The notes below the pieces were generated by a model. That model saw only the letters and a program-made list of their open reading frames with translations, searched no databases and was not told the DNA's origin. Shown one piece after another: positions 1 through 6,300 of a stretch of 6,405 bases of DNA. Every line of letters begins with the position of its first letter. The first letter of the stretch is position 1. Location of the stretch: NCBI GenBank assembly GCA_903906615.1, contig CAIVKT010000083.1, forward strand, positions 1 to 6,405, written 5' to 3'. Source of the DNA: an uncultured Bacteroidota bacterium. Lineage in GTDB: Bacteria > Bacteroidota > Bacteroidia > Chitinophagales > Chitinophagaceae. The position numbers and the translations under genes are program-made.

Positions 1-1
1 C

Positions 2-718
2 AAGCAGACTATATTGGGGCCTATATGGTTCGTAGTGCAACCTTTGCTCACTTCGCTTATGTTCCTGCTGGTGTTCAGCACTATTGCCAAAATACCCACA
101 GGCGCAATACCACCTATGTTGTTCTACCTCATCGGCACTACATTATGGAATTATTTTTCTGAAACGCTCAACATTACTTCAAAGACCTTTATCGAAAATG
201 CCAGCATCTTCGGCAAGGTATATTTTCCGCGCATCATACTGCCGGTCTCTAAGATCATTTCGGGGCTGGTAAAGTTCCTTATCCAGTTTGCGCTGTTCGC
301 TTTAGTGTGGCTGTACTTTGTGTGCATTCAGAAAACCATTGTGCCCAACTGGTATATACTCCTGGCTCCCGTATGGCTGCTCTTCATAGTGCTGCTGAGC
401 CTGGGCATTGGTGTCGTTATCTCCTCGCTCACCACTAAGTACCGCGATCTTTTGTTCCTGGTTGGCTTCGCCGTGCAGTTGGCCATGTACATCACACCCG
501 TCATCATTCCCCTCTCCGAAGTAACGGGCAGGAAAAGGATATTCTTTCTCCTCAATCCCCTCACCTCTTTATTCGAAGCCTTCAAATACGGCTTCTTCGG
601 CAATGGCTTCTTCGATCTTCCATGGCTGGGCTATAGTATACTTTTCACATTCATAGTACTCGCTTTCGGACTTATCATCTTCAACCGGGTAGAGAAGCGC
701 TTTATTGATACGGTATAA
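2..718 (+). CDS. Wzm/TagG-type polysaccharide ABC transporter permease (5' partial)
   Basis: The reading frame is open from the window edge (first full codon at 2, reading KQTILGPIWF) to TAA at 716-718, so the true start lies upstream; the TTG at 14 is an internal Leu. 238 codons are visible, and families of this type run about 255-290 residues, so perhaps 30-50 N-terminal residues are missing. About six hydrophobic segments are visible, beginning with GPIWFVVQPLLTSLMFLLVF and ending with GYSILFTFIVLAFGLIIF. The motifs KQTILGP, KVYFPR (cytoplasmic coupling region) and KYRD are typical of ABC-2 permeases that export O-antigen, teichoic acid or capsule chains across the inner membrane with a Wzt/TagH ATPase. 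No ATPase gene follows: the next gene is convergent and unrelated. The partner may be upstream or elsewhere. The substrate cannot be told from this sequence. The family call is firm. Confidence 0.88.
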   Translation, partial: KQTILGPIWFVVQPLLTSLMFLLVFSTIAKIPTGAIPPMLFYLIGTTLWNYFSETLNITSKTFIENASIFGKVYFPRIILPVSKIISGLVKFLIQFALFALVWLYFVCIQKTIVPNWYILLAPVWLLFIVLLSLGIGVVISSLTTKYRDLLFLVGFAVQLAMYITPVIIPLSEVTGRKRIFFLLNPLTSLFEAFKYGFFGNGFFDLPWLGYSILFTFIVLAFGLIIFNRVEKRFIDTV

Positions 719-740
719 TCTCTCTGCAAATAAACGGATA

Positions 741-825
741 GGCCACACCAGTAGCCCTGGCCTTTAGGCCGGGTCAAAAAGAAATAGAATAGGCTTTAGC
801 CGAACGATACTCGCAAGAATAATTT
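741..825. repeat. REP-like palindromic repeat, copy 1
   Basis: The unit opens with GGCCACACCAGTAGCCC and holds two hairpins. The first, 756-773, pairs CCTGGCCT with AGGCCGGG around TT and includes one G-T pair. The second, about 792-801, pairs GGCT with AGCC around TT. It closes with GATACTCGC and an AT-rich tail. It matches copy 2 at most positions over its full length, in the same orientation. The two-hairpin design resembles the REP/BIME class of intergenic elements, which are mobilised by RAYT (Y1/IS200-like) transposases; that link is inference, because no RAYT gene is in the window. Confidence 0.75.
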
Positions 826-844
826 AACTCCAATGGCTATTCAT

Positions 845-930
845 AATATAGCCCACGGTTTCATCCTGATTGCTATCGGGAGGGGGTAGGAAATACAGCC
901 GTGTTCCACAACCGTTTCAACGGTTTAAAG
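845..930. repeat. Hairpin-bearing unit between the two REP-like copies
   Basis: This segment differs from the flanking copies. It contains an imperfect stem CCTGAT/ATCGGG (865-870 with 875-880, loop TGCT, one G-T pair) set inside a possible outer pairing CACGG/CCGTG (854-858 with 899-903). A separate perfect 7 bp stem, AACCGTT/AACGGTT, lies at 910-925 with a 2-base loop. The pattern of GCCCACGGTTTCATCC and CCGTTTCAACGG looks like another dispersed palindromic repeat type, but only one copy is present here, so its repeat status is inferred. Confidence 0.45.
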
Positions 931-954
931 TACGCGCAATAAACTCCATACAAA

Positions 955-1039
955 GGCCACACCAGTAGCCCCGGCCTTTAGGCCGGGGTGAAAAACAAAC
1001 CAAGATCGGCTTTAGCCGAACCATACTCGCGGGATAATT
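955..1039. repeat. REP-like palindromic repeat, copy 2
   Basis: This copy has the same orientation as copy 1, 214 bp downstream. The first hairpin is perfect here: CCCCGGCCT/AGGCCGGGG at 969-988 with a TT loop. The second is TCGGCT/AGCCGA at 1006-1019 with a TT loop. It begins with GGCCACACCAGTAGCCC and ends with CATACTCGCGGGATAATTA. Most differences from copy 1 fall in the linker between hairpins, and the stems keep or improve pairing, which suggests that the folded form matters. Confidence 0.78.
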
Positions 1040-1063
1040 ACGCGCAGATTTAAACAGCGTACA

Positions 1064-1795
1064 CTACAAATACATACCGCCTTTCTTACCCACATGCAGC
1101 AGGTAATGCACGGCAATATAAAAGCCGGGGCTGATCACATTGCCTTGCAGGTTGGTAGCATAATGCGTGTAGCCCACATTTGGCCGGTCTATGCTTATGT
1201 TGTACGTATTGTTGCCGCTAAGCAATATGATATACTGAAAGTTGAGTCCCAGTGTCAGGTACAGGTCCTTGCCCTTCGATTCTCCGTAGTTATACTCAAA
1301 GCCAATATTCATCGCGGGAAACACCTTTGTAATATTATCCGTAGAGTCAATGATGGCGTGCATAGTTTCTCCCTGCGGCCCGCCTATAGTGATGCCCGCA
1401 TTGTGCAGGTAAGAAAATCCGATACCCCCGTATATGAATACTTCGCTGGTAGGAAAATGCACAATGAAATTCTCATTGAGCATGACATTGAGATAGTTGA
1501 AATTTAGCGCAGCTACATCCGGGCCGAACTGCTTCAGCGGCAATCTCGTACGGCCGTACGAGAGATTGAGGATAGGGAAAAACTGTGTTTCAGGCGGCTT
1601 GTAGGCCACGCCCACACGTATGCCAAAGCTGATCTGCCCGTAATTGAGCTTGCTGTTGTTGCTGTTCAGCAATTCAGGGTAGCTAAGGTCTATACCCGAT
1701 GAAAGCTCTATCTGGGCATGGCAATATGCATAGGAAAATAAGCAACATGCCAGGCAGCATAGCAGCCGGTACGATCGGGACTTATTATTGTTCAT
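1064..1795 (-). CDS. Secreted probable outer-membrane beta-barrel protein
   Basis: 243 codons from ATG at 1795 to TAG at 1064-1066. This start was chosen because it places a clear signal peptide at the N-terminus: basic NNNKSRSYR, then the hydrophobic stretch LLCCLACCLFSYAYC, with likely cleavage at CHA|QIEL after residue 27. An in-frame ATG at 1867 would add 24 Arg-rich residues ahead of this and overlap the permease by 56 bp, so it is less likely. The mature part consists of alternating polar and hydrophobic stretches with many Tyr, Asn and Gly, such as YGQISFGIRVGVAY, VFIYGGIGFSYL and DLYLTLGLNFQYIILL. That fits an 8-strand-like outer-membrane barrel (PorT/OmpW-like fold class). I recognise no specific family. 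It begins 16 bp after the permease stop on the same strand, so it is probably co-transcribed with the ABC exporter genes. Specific function is unknown. Confidence 0.72.
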   Translation of the reverse strand: MNNNKSRSYRLLCCLACCLFSYAYCHAQIELSSGIDLSYPELLNSNNSKLNYGQISFGIRVGVAYKPPETQFFPILNLSYGRTRLPLKQFGPDVAALNFNYLNVMLNENFIVHFPTSEVFIYGGIGFSYLHNAGITIGGPQGETMHAIIDSTDNITKVFPAMNIGFEYNYGESKGKDLYLTLGLNFQYIILLSGNNTYNISIDRPNVGYTHYATNLQGNVISPGFYIAVHYLLHVGKKGGMYL

Positions 1796-1811
1796 AGACT
1801 GTGTCACTCTG

Positions 1812-3137
1812 TTATTCGTTATACCTGAACCATTTAACGATCTCCTTGTAGCTCGCCTTCTTGCCATACATCAATATGCCCACCCTGTATATACGCGATG
1901 CCACCCATGTGGTCAATAAAAAACCAAGCACTAAAAATAATGCAGATAATGCCAGTTGCCATGCAGGCACACCAAAAGGTATGCGCATCATCATAGCTAT
2001 AGGGGATGTAAAGGGGATCATAGACAGCCATACCGATAAAGAACTGTCCGGGTTATGGATCACAAAGTTCATAGAGATGATGAGGGTAAAGACAAGTGGC
2101 AGCGTTATGGGCAGCATGAACTGCTGCGTCTCTGTTTCATTATCTACTGCCGAACCCACCAGCGCAAACACTGCACTATAAAGCATATAGCCAAACAGGA
2201 AGTAGAACAGGAAGCAGCAGATGGTGTAAGTAACAGGTATGCTATCCAGCGACTGCATTATTTTGCCCATATTGTTATCCGGCGCCTGGCCTGTTGCTGC
2301 AATTGCAGTGCCGGGCGTGGTTACACCGTGCATTTGGGCCATCTGCACGGGCGCAGGCTGCGTATTATGTACAAACAATGTACCGGCCGCTGTAGATAAT
2401 ATCAACGAAAGGGTGATCCATAAAACAAACTGGGTGAGGCCCACCAGGCCTATGCCAATGATCTTGCCCATCATCAGTTGGAATGGTTTGACGGAAGAGA
2501 TGATCACCTCTACCACGCGGCTCACTTTTTCTTCGATCACACCGCGCATCACCTGCGAGCCATAAATAAGCAGCGACATATAAATAAGCATCGCCGATAT
2601 AAAGCCGATGGCATAGGCAACATAAGTTTGCGCGTCTTTTTCTCCTGTTTCAGTTATCTGCCGCGCTTCCACACTTATCGGCTTACGGGCTTTTGTCAGC
2701 ATCGCTGTATCTATGCCTGCTGTCAGCAGGCGGCTCGTTTGCGCTACATCGCTCAACTCTGTCTCTATGTTCTGTATGGTCAGTGCGCTGGCTTTCTTCT
2801 CGCTGTATAACTGCACATCGGTAAGCGATGCAGGTATATGCAAAAGGTAGGTACGGCCCGATTTTGCGAAGGCTGCCTTCTCGGCGGCGTAGCTTTGTGT
2901 GCTATAGCTATATTCTATATTGTTGCCATTGCGCAGCTTATTAGCAAACATGCCGCTTTCATCCACCACCTGCACGGTCTTCTTATCACCAAATTCATTT
3001 TGATTGGCAACCAGGTAGCCTCCCAGTCCAAACACACCGATGAAGAGCACCGGCACAAGGAACGTCATAACGAGGAAAGATTTTTTCTTCACCCTCGACA
3101 GGTATTCGCGCTGAATGATGAGCCATATCTTGTTCAT
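1812..3137 (-). CDS. NatB-family (COG1668) ABC-2 exporter permease
   Basis: 441 codons, ATG at 3137 to TAA at 1812-1814. The N-terminus (MNKIWLIIQREYLSRVKKKSF) precedes a first membrane segment at about 20-44. An extracytoplasmic domain of about 125 residues follows, then membrane segments near 172-193, 226-255, 303-329, 341-361 and 395-418. The stretch GVIEEKVSRVVEVIISSVKP (199-218) followed by QLMMGKIIGIGLVGLTQ is the hallmark of NatB/YhaP-type permeases, and SMIPFTSPIAMMMR (372-385) is also typical. A Gln/Pro/Gly-rich loop at about 258-290 is probably a lineage-specific insertion. The gene starts 3 bp after the TAA that ends the in-frame tail of the ATPase, so the two form an exporter pair. 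NatAB of Bacillus exports sodium, but most members have unknown substrates, so sodium export should not be assumed. Confidence 0.9.
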   Translation of the reverse strand: MNKIWLIIQREYLSRVKKKSFLVMTFLVPVLFIGVFGLGGYLVANQNEFGDKKTVQVVDESGMFANKLRNGNNIEYSYSTQSYAAEKAAFAKSGRTYLLHIPASLTDVQLYSEKKASALTIQNIETELSDVAQTSRLLTAGIDTAMLTKARKPISVEARQITETGEKDAQTYVAYAIGFISAMLIYMSLLIYGSQVMRGVIEEKVSRVVEVIISSVKPFQLMMGKIIGIGLVGLTQFVLWITLSLILSTAAGTLFVHNTQPAPVQMAQMHGVTTPGTAIAATGQAPDNNMGKIMQSLDSIPVTYTICCFLFYFLFGYMLYSAVFALVGSAVDNETETQQFMLPITLPLVFTLIISMNFVIHNPDSSLSVWLSMIPFTSPIAMMMRIPFGVPAWQLALSALFLVLGFLLTTWVASRIYRVGILMYGKKASYKEIVKWFRYNE

Positions 3138-3140
3138 AGG

Positions 3141-3281
3141 TTACCGGGCTTTGCTTACTGTTTGGATAAATATTTCATTCATGGTGGGTACTATTTCTTC
3201 CAGCGCATTAATGGTGGCCAGCGGCAGCATATAGTGCAGCACATCGTTCACCCTGCTGCCTGCGTTGATCTTTAATGTTAA
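3141..3281 (-). pseudogene. In-frame C-terminal tail of the ABC ATPase, beyond the amber codon
   Basis: These 46 codons plus TAA lie directly after the TAG at 3282-3284 in the same frame. The translation contains RVNDVLHYMLPLATINALEE followed by IVPTMNEIFIQTV. That is the usual end of NatA-type ATPases, in which a PTMNEIFI-like segment closes the accessory domain. Adding the tail gives 301 codons counting the TAG position, close to the family norm. The tail has no good start codon of its own, so it is the stranded end of the ATPase and not a separate gene. Its intact, stop-free state argues that the interruption is very recent or artefactual. Confidence 0.8.
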
Positions 3282-4046
3282 CTACCGGCCACCGTCAAAT
3301 TCATTATCAGAAACGATGGTAAATGGCTGCGTCGCTGATGGTACTAACGCTGCGCCCTCATATTTAAGTATGTAAGTACCCGTGCGGTTGTTGTTGCGGA
3401 TGTCCTTCATCTTGCCGTCCAGTATCTTGTGCGACAGGTTCAGCAGCGCTATTGAGTCACACAGTTCCTCTACCGATTCCATGCGGTGTGTGGAGAATAT
3501 GATCGTAGCACCCTTTTTATTCAATTCCAGTATTTCGTTCTTAATGAGTTCTGCATTCACAGGGTCGAAGCCGGTAAAGGGTTCATCCAGTATCAGCAGC
3601 TCCGGCTCATGCAACACGGTACTCACAAACTGCACTTTTTGCTGCATGCCTTTGGAGAGGTCCTCTACTTTTTTATTCCACCAGCCGGTGATCTCCATTT
3701 TCTCAAACCAGTACTTGGCACGGGCACGGGCATCTGCCTTGCTCAGTCCCTTTAGCTGTGCGAAGTAGAGTATTTGCTCGCCGATCTCCATTTTCTTGTA
3801 CAGGCCCCGCTCCTCCGGGAGGTAGCCTATGCGGCTGATGTGTTCCTGCCCCAGTTTCTGCCCGTTCATCAGCACCTCGCCCGAGTCCGGCGCAGTGATC
3901 TGGTTGATGATGCGTATGAGCGATGTTTTACCGGCGCCATTAGGCCCCAGCAGCCCGAACACTTTGCCCTGCTCTATCTCTATGCTCACATCATCCAGCG
4001 CCCTATGGCCGGAATATTGCTTTACTATGTTGCGGATACTGATCAT
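3282..4046 (-). CDS. NatA-type ABC transporter ATPase, cut short by an in-frame amber codon
   Basis: 254 codons, ATG at 4046 to TAG at 3282-3284. The nucleotide-binding domain is complete: Walker A GPNGAGKT (34-41), Q-loop region GYLPEERGLY (74-83, Glu in the usual Gln place as is common in this subfamily), signature LSKGMQQK (130-137), Walker B LLILDEP (150-156), D-loop FDP (160-162) and switch His187 (STHR). It should energise the NatB-like permease encoded next. Relatives run about 300 residues with a C-terminal accessory domain (DUF4162 type). Here the frame stops inside that domain at EFDGGR, yet continues in the same frame for 46 family-like codons to TAA at 3141-3143, 3 bp before the permease. 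TAG is the genuine stop of two neighbours (gpmI and the barrel gene), so general amber recoding is unlikely. A recent nonsense mutation or a sequencing error fits best. The truncated protein could still bind and hydrolyse ATP. Confidence 0.85.
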   Translation of the reverse strand: MISIRNIVKQYSGHRALDDVSIEIEQGKVFGLLGPNGAGKTSLIRIINQITAPDSGEVLMNGQKLGQEHISRIGYLPEERGLYKKMEIGEQILYFAQLKGLSKADARARAKYWFEKMEITGWWNKKVEDLSKGMQQKVQFVSTVLHEPELLILDEPFTGFDPVNAELIKNEILELNKKGATIIFSTHRMESVEELCDSIALLNLSHKILDGKMKDIRNNNRTGTYILKYEGAALVPSATQPFTIVSDNEFDGGR

Positions 4047-4086
4047 AAGCTAAATCCCAAAGTATAAATTCCAAATTACAAACGCC

Positions 4087-4103
4087 GGAACACCTGATGT
4101 TCC
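4087..4103 (-). terminator. Small hairpin between gpmI and the ABC ATPase gene
   Basis: GGAACA (4087-4092) pairs perfectly with TGTTCC (4098-4103) around a 5-base loop, about 15 bases past the gpmI stop in the direction of transcription. On that strand the stem is followed by GGCGTTTG, not a clean T run, so termination would be weak at best. It may only attenuate read-through from gpmI into the exporter genes, or have no function. Confidence 0.25.
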
Positions 4104-4117
4104 TCAAAAATACAATT

Positions 4118-5641
4118 CTATATCAACACATTCCCCGTCATCTCCTTCGGTATGGGTATGCCCATGTAAGTGAGCATGGTAGGTGCCAGATCGCCCAGCT
4201 TGCCGGGTTTCAGTATGCCTTCAAAATCATTCGATATCAGGAACAGCGGCACCGGGTTCAGCGTATGCTGCGTATTGGGTGTGCCATCCGCATTGATCAT
4301 AAAGTCTGAGTTACCATGGTCTGCCGTCAGGAATACGGCATAGTCATTCGCCAGTGCCACAGGCACTATTCGGGCTACACAATCATTCACCGTTTCCACG
4401 GCTTTGATCACCGCGCTCCATACGCCTGTATGCCCTACCATATCTGCATTGGCAAAATTCAGGCAAATGAAATCGGCGCTTTTAGCGTTGATCTCAGGCA
4501 GTATGGCCTCAGTCAGCGCCTCAGCGCTCATCTCGGGTTTCAAGTCATACGTGGCCACATCGCGTGGCGATGGGCGCATGATACGCGTCTCGCCTTTGAA
4601 GGGTTCCTCGCGCCCGCCCGAAAAGAAGAACGTTACATGCGGATACTTCTCTGTTTCGGCTATGCGTATTTGTGTCTTGCCATTATCCTGTAGCACCTCG
4701 CCCATCGTTTGGGTCAGGTCTTTATTTTCAAACAGCACGCCTACATTTTTGTAGCTCTTGTCATACTCTGTCATGGTCACATAATCCAGCTTCAGGGGTT
4801 GCATATTTTGCTCCGCAAAAGCCTCCTGTGTCAGTGCCATGGTTATCTCGCGGCAACGGTCGGTACGGAAGTTAAAGCATACCACCACATCGCCATCCTT
4901 TATAGTGGCCACAGGCGCGCCCGCGGCATCACATACTATTATCGGCTTTATAAATTCATCAGTCACATCTGCATGGTACGAGGCTTCAATGGCCGCAAGC
5001 GCATCGGTGGTATGCGCACCGGTGCCATGCACCATAGCATCGTAGGCTATCTTCACGCGCTCCCAGCGTTTATCCCGGTCCATGGCATAGAAGCGGCCGG
5101 TCACAGTGGCCAGCTTGCCGCCTGTTTGTTGGAGGTGGCTTTGCAGCTTGGCTATAAAGCCATGCCCGCTCTTAGGGTCGCAGTCGCGCCCATCTGTAAA
5201 GGCATGTACGGCCACATTAGGTATTTCATTTTTTTGCGCCAGTGTACACAGCTCCATCAGGTGATGTATGTGCGAATGTACCCCGCCATCGCTCACCAGT
5301 CCAATAAGGTGCAGGGTTTTGCCTGCGCCCTTCGCAGCAGCAAAAGTAGCATTAAGCACTGCGCTACGCTCCAACTCCCCATCCTTTACGGCTAAGTTGA
5401 TACGCTCCAGTTCCTGGTACACAATGCGCCCCGCGCCTATGTTCAGGTGTCCCACTTCCGAATTACCCATTTGCCCTGCCGGCAGTCCCACGGCCTCGCC
5501 GCACGTTACCAGTTCAGTATTCGGGTACTTATCGTACAATGATCTTACAAAAGGAATGTTGGCATGTGCAATGGCATCAGCAGCCGGAACCTGTCCGTGC
5601 CCCCAACCATCCATTATAATAAGGATCGCTTTTTTTGACAT
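4118..5641 (-). CDS. gpmI: 2,3-bisphosphoglycerate-independent phosphoglycerate mutase
   Basis: 507 codons, ATG at 5641 to TAG at 4118-4120. It interconverts 3-phosphoglycerate and 2-phosphoglycerate in glycolysis and gluconeogenesis, using two Mn ions and a phosphoserine intermediate, in the cytoplasm. All expected residues are visible: IMDGWG with Asp11, the catalytic Ser61 in GNSEVGH (59-65), SDGGVHSH (117-124), FTDGRD (148-153), GRFYAMDRDKRWER (182-195), DMVGH with Asp400 and His404, TADHGNSD with Asp441 and His442, and TQHT with His459. The metal-site residues sit a constant one to three positions before those of the Bacillus stearothermophilus enzyme, and the length is typical (about 510). 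The start is fixed by MSKKAILIIMDGWG at the family N-terminus. The leader is AT-rich with no Shine-Dalgarno, as is normal for Bacteroidota. The exporter ATPase gene follows after 71 bp on the same strand. The call is firm. Confidence 0.98.
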   Translation of the reverse strand: MSKKAILIIMDGWGHGQVPAADAIAHANIPFVRSLYDKYPNTELVTCGEAVGLPAGQMGNSEVGHLNIGAGRIVYQELERINLAVKDGELERSAVLNATFAAAKGAGKTLHLIGLVSDGGVHSHIHHLMELCTLAQKNEIPNVAVHAFTDGRDCDPKSGHGFIAKLQSHLQQTGGKLATVTGRFYAMDRDKRWERVKIAYDAMVHGTGAHTTDALAAIEASYHADVTDEFIKPIIVCDAAGAPVATIKDGDVVVCFNFRTDRCREITMALTQEAFAEQNMQPLKLDYVTMTEYDKSYKNVGVLFENKDLTQTMGEVLQDNGKTQIRIAETEKYPHVTFFFSGGREEPFKGETRIMRPSPRDVATYDLKPEMSAEALTEAILPEINAKSADFICLNFANADMVGHTGVWSAVIKAVETVNDCVARIVPVALANDYAVFLTADHGNSDFMINADGTPNTQHTLNPVPLFLISNDFEGILKPGKLGDLAPTMLTYMGIPIPKEMTGNVLI

Positions 5642-5717
5642 AAGGTAAAATTAAGCAAAAACCAGCTACTGCTAAGTACTATCAGCCCCCTGACTCATCT
5701 ATTAACGTATATTTCTT

Positions 5718-5725
5718 TAGATTTG
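5718..5725 (+). promoter_or_regulatory. Possible -7 box (TAnnTTTG) facing the gldN-like gene
   Basis: TAGATTTG matches the Bacteroidota -7 consensus TAnnTTTG exactly on the plus strand. I see no clear TTG -33 element 19-21 bp upstream, and the gldN-like start is about 200 bp away with the hairpin repeats in between. If real, the transcript would have a long structured leader. A match of this kind is not rare by chance in AT-rich DNA. Confidence 0.25.
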
Positions 5726-5800
5726 TATAAATAGCACATTATGTTCAGGCCACTTGGCTCGCTTTGCAAATTGTATTTTAGATAATTTCGAATGGGGAAC

Positions 5801-5878
5801 GCCCTGAAGGGGCACAATCTCTTAGCGAGGGGCAACGCCCTTCGACTCGCGGGAACGTAACACAAGCCCTGAAGGGGC
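5801..5878. repeat. GC-rich hairpin repeat block with two GCCCTGAAGGGGC copies
   Basis: The same 13-mer, GCCCTGAAGGGGC, occurs at 5801-5813 and 5866-5878, each able to fold as a 4-5 bp stem with a 3-base GAA loop. Between them CGAGGGGC (5826-5833) pairs with GCCCTTCG (5837-5844) around AAC, with one G-T pair; GCGAG (5825-5829) and CTCGC (5846-5850) offer a competing pairing. The block lies in the divergent gpmI / gldN-like intergenic region and is more GC-rich than the AT-rich DNA on both sides. It looks like a dispersed palindromic element of a type different from the one at 741-1039. Confidence 0.65.
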
Positions 5879-5922
5879 GCAACAATAATAAGCAACACAC
5901 GAACACCTATAAAACTTCATCA

Positions 5923-6268
5923 ATGAAAACAAGCCTTTGTATTTTTTCGGCCCTACTGCTCACCTCCTTCTTCTTCAACACTGCCTACGCACAAAAAAAC
6001 AAGGATACTCCGCCACCCACCCACACCATCCCATGGGCACCCATACGTGATGCGGACATGCTTTGGAAAAAGCGTGTATGGCGGGAAATACAAGTGTATG
6101 AACGAAATAACGCCCCCATGCGCAGCAGCCAGCAAAATGCGCTCGCAAGCATCCTGCTCAGCGGAATCAGGTCGGGTACAATAAAGGCATATGCCGATGG
6201 TGATACGGCGTTCACAACACCCCTCAATCCCGCCGCGCTTGATGCGCTGACTCAATGCGATGCAACTA
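5923..6268 (+). pseudogene. GldN-like protein gene, interrupted by an IS630-family element
   Basis: The frame opens at ATG 5923 and encodes a signal peptide (MKTSLCIFSALLLTSFFFNTAYA, likely cleaved before Gln24). A Pro-rich linker follows, then the GldN-family core: APIRDADMLWKKRVWREIQV (39-58), NALASILLSGIRSGTIKAYA (72-91) and DTAFTTPLNP (94-103). GldN/PorN is a periplasmic partner of GldK in the ring of the type IX secretion and gliding machinery and is usually about 300 residues. Here family-like sequence stops at about residue 115, at a TA (6267-6268); the last codons before TAA at 6283-6285 (SVMSI) come from the inserted element. The gene sits alone, divergent from gpmI, with no gldM upstream, so it is probably a paralogue and not the gldKLMN copy. 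The product, if made, lacks more than half of the domain and is unlikely to work. Confidence 0.75.
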
Positions 6269-6300
6269 GTGTCATGTCAATTTAATTTTGTCTGTTAAAA

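Larger units (their letters stand above)
719..1063. other. Convergent intergenic region filled with palindromic repeats
   Basis: This 345 bp gap between the stops of two convergent genes (wzm-like on plus, barrel protein on minus) shows no plausible gene on either strand. It is a mosaic of two ~85 bp copies of one repeat (741-825 and 955-1039) flanking a different hairpin-bearing unit (about 845-930). None of the hairpins is followed by a T run on the transcribed strand, so they are not textbook Rho-independent terminators, though they could still protect or define the 3' ends of both convergent transcripts. Confidence 0.75.

Noticed and set aside
969..988. Rho-independent terminator for either convergent gene
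   Set aside because: The stem is strong, but neither strand has a T run after it; the A run on the plus strand puts T residues before the stem on the minus strand.
741..1039. CRISPR-like array
   Set aside because: There are only two copies, each ~85 bp with two internal hairpins, a single 129 bp spacer holding its own stems, and no cas genes.
1094..1507. 137-codon plus-strand ORF opposite the barrel protein
   Set aside because: It is antisense to a gene with a signal peptide and barrel-like pattern; there is no independent support.
1796..1867. Upstream start for the barrel protein at 1867
   Set aside because: It would add 24 Arg-rich residues before a good signal peptide and overlap the permease gene by 56 bp; the ATG at 1795 is better.
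2838..3275. 145-codon plus-strand ORF across the ATPase/permease junction
   Set aside because: It is antisense to the permease and to the ATPase tail, both with clear family signatures; no start signal or domain is visible.
3141..3284. Frameshift as the cause of the short ABC ATPase
   Set aside because: I checked codon by codon: the downstream tail is in the same frame as the body, so this is a nonsense codon and not an indel.
4709..5395. 228-codon plus-strand ORF opposite gpmI
   Set aside because: It lies wholly antisense to a firm gpmI gene, and its composition (many His, Tyr, Cys) is that of an antisense shadow with no family resemblance.
5695..5898. 67-codon minus-strand ORF with APLQGL and PFRAFPI motifs
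   Set aside because: Most of it is a translation of the GCCCTGAAGGGGC hairpin block; it has no leader, no recognisable domain and is typical of false ORFs called in such repeats.
5953..6255. 100-codon minus-strand ORF opposite the gldN-like gene
   Set aside because: It is antisense to sequence with a clear signal peptide and GldN motifs, and it has no domain of its own.
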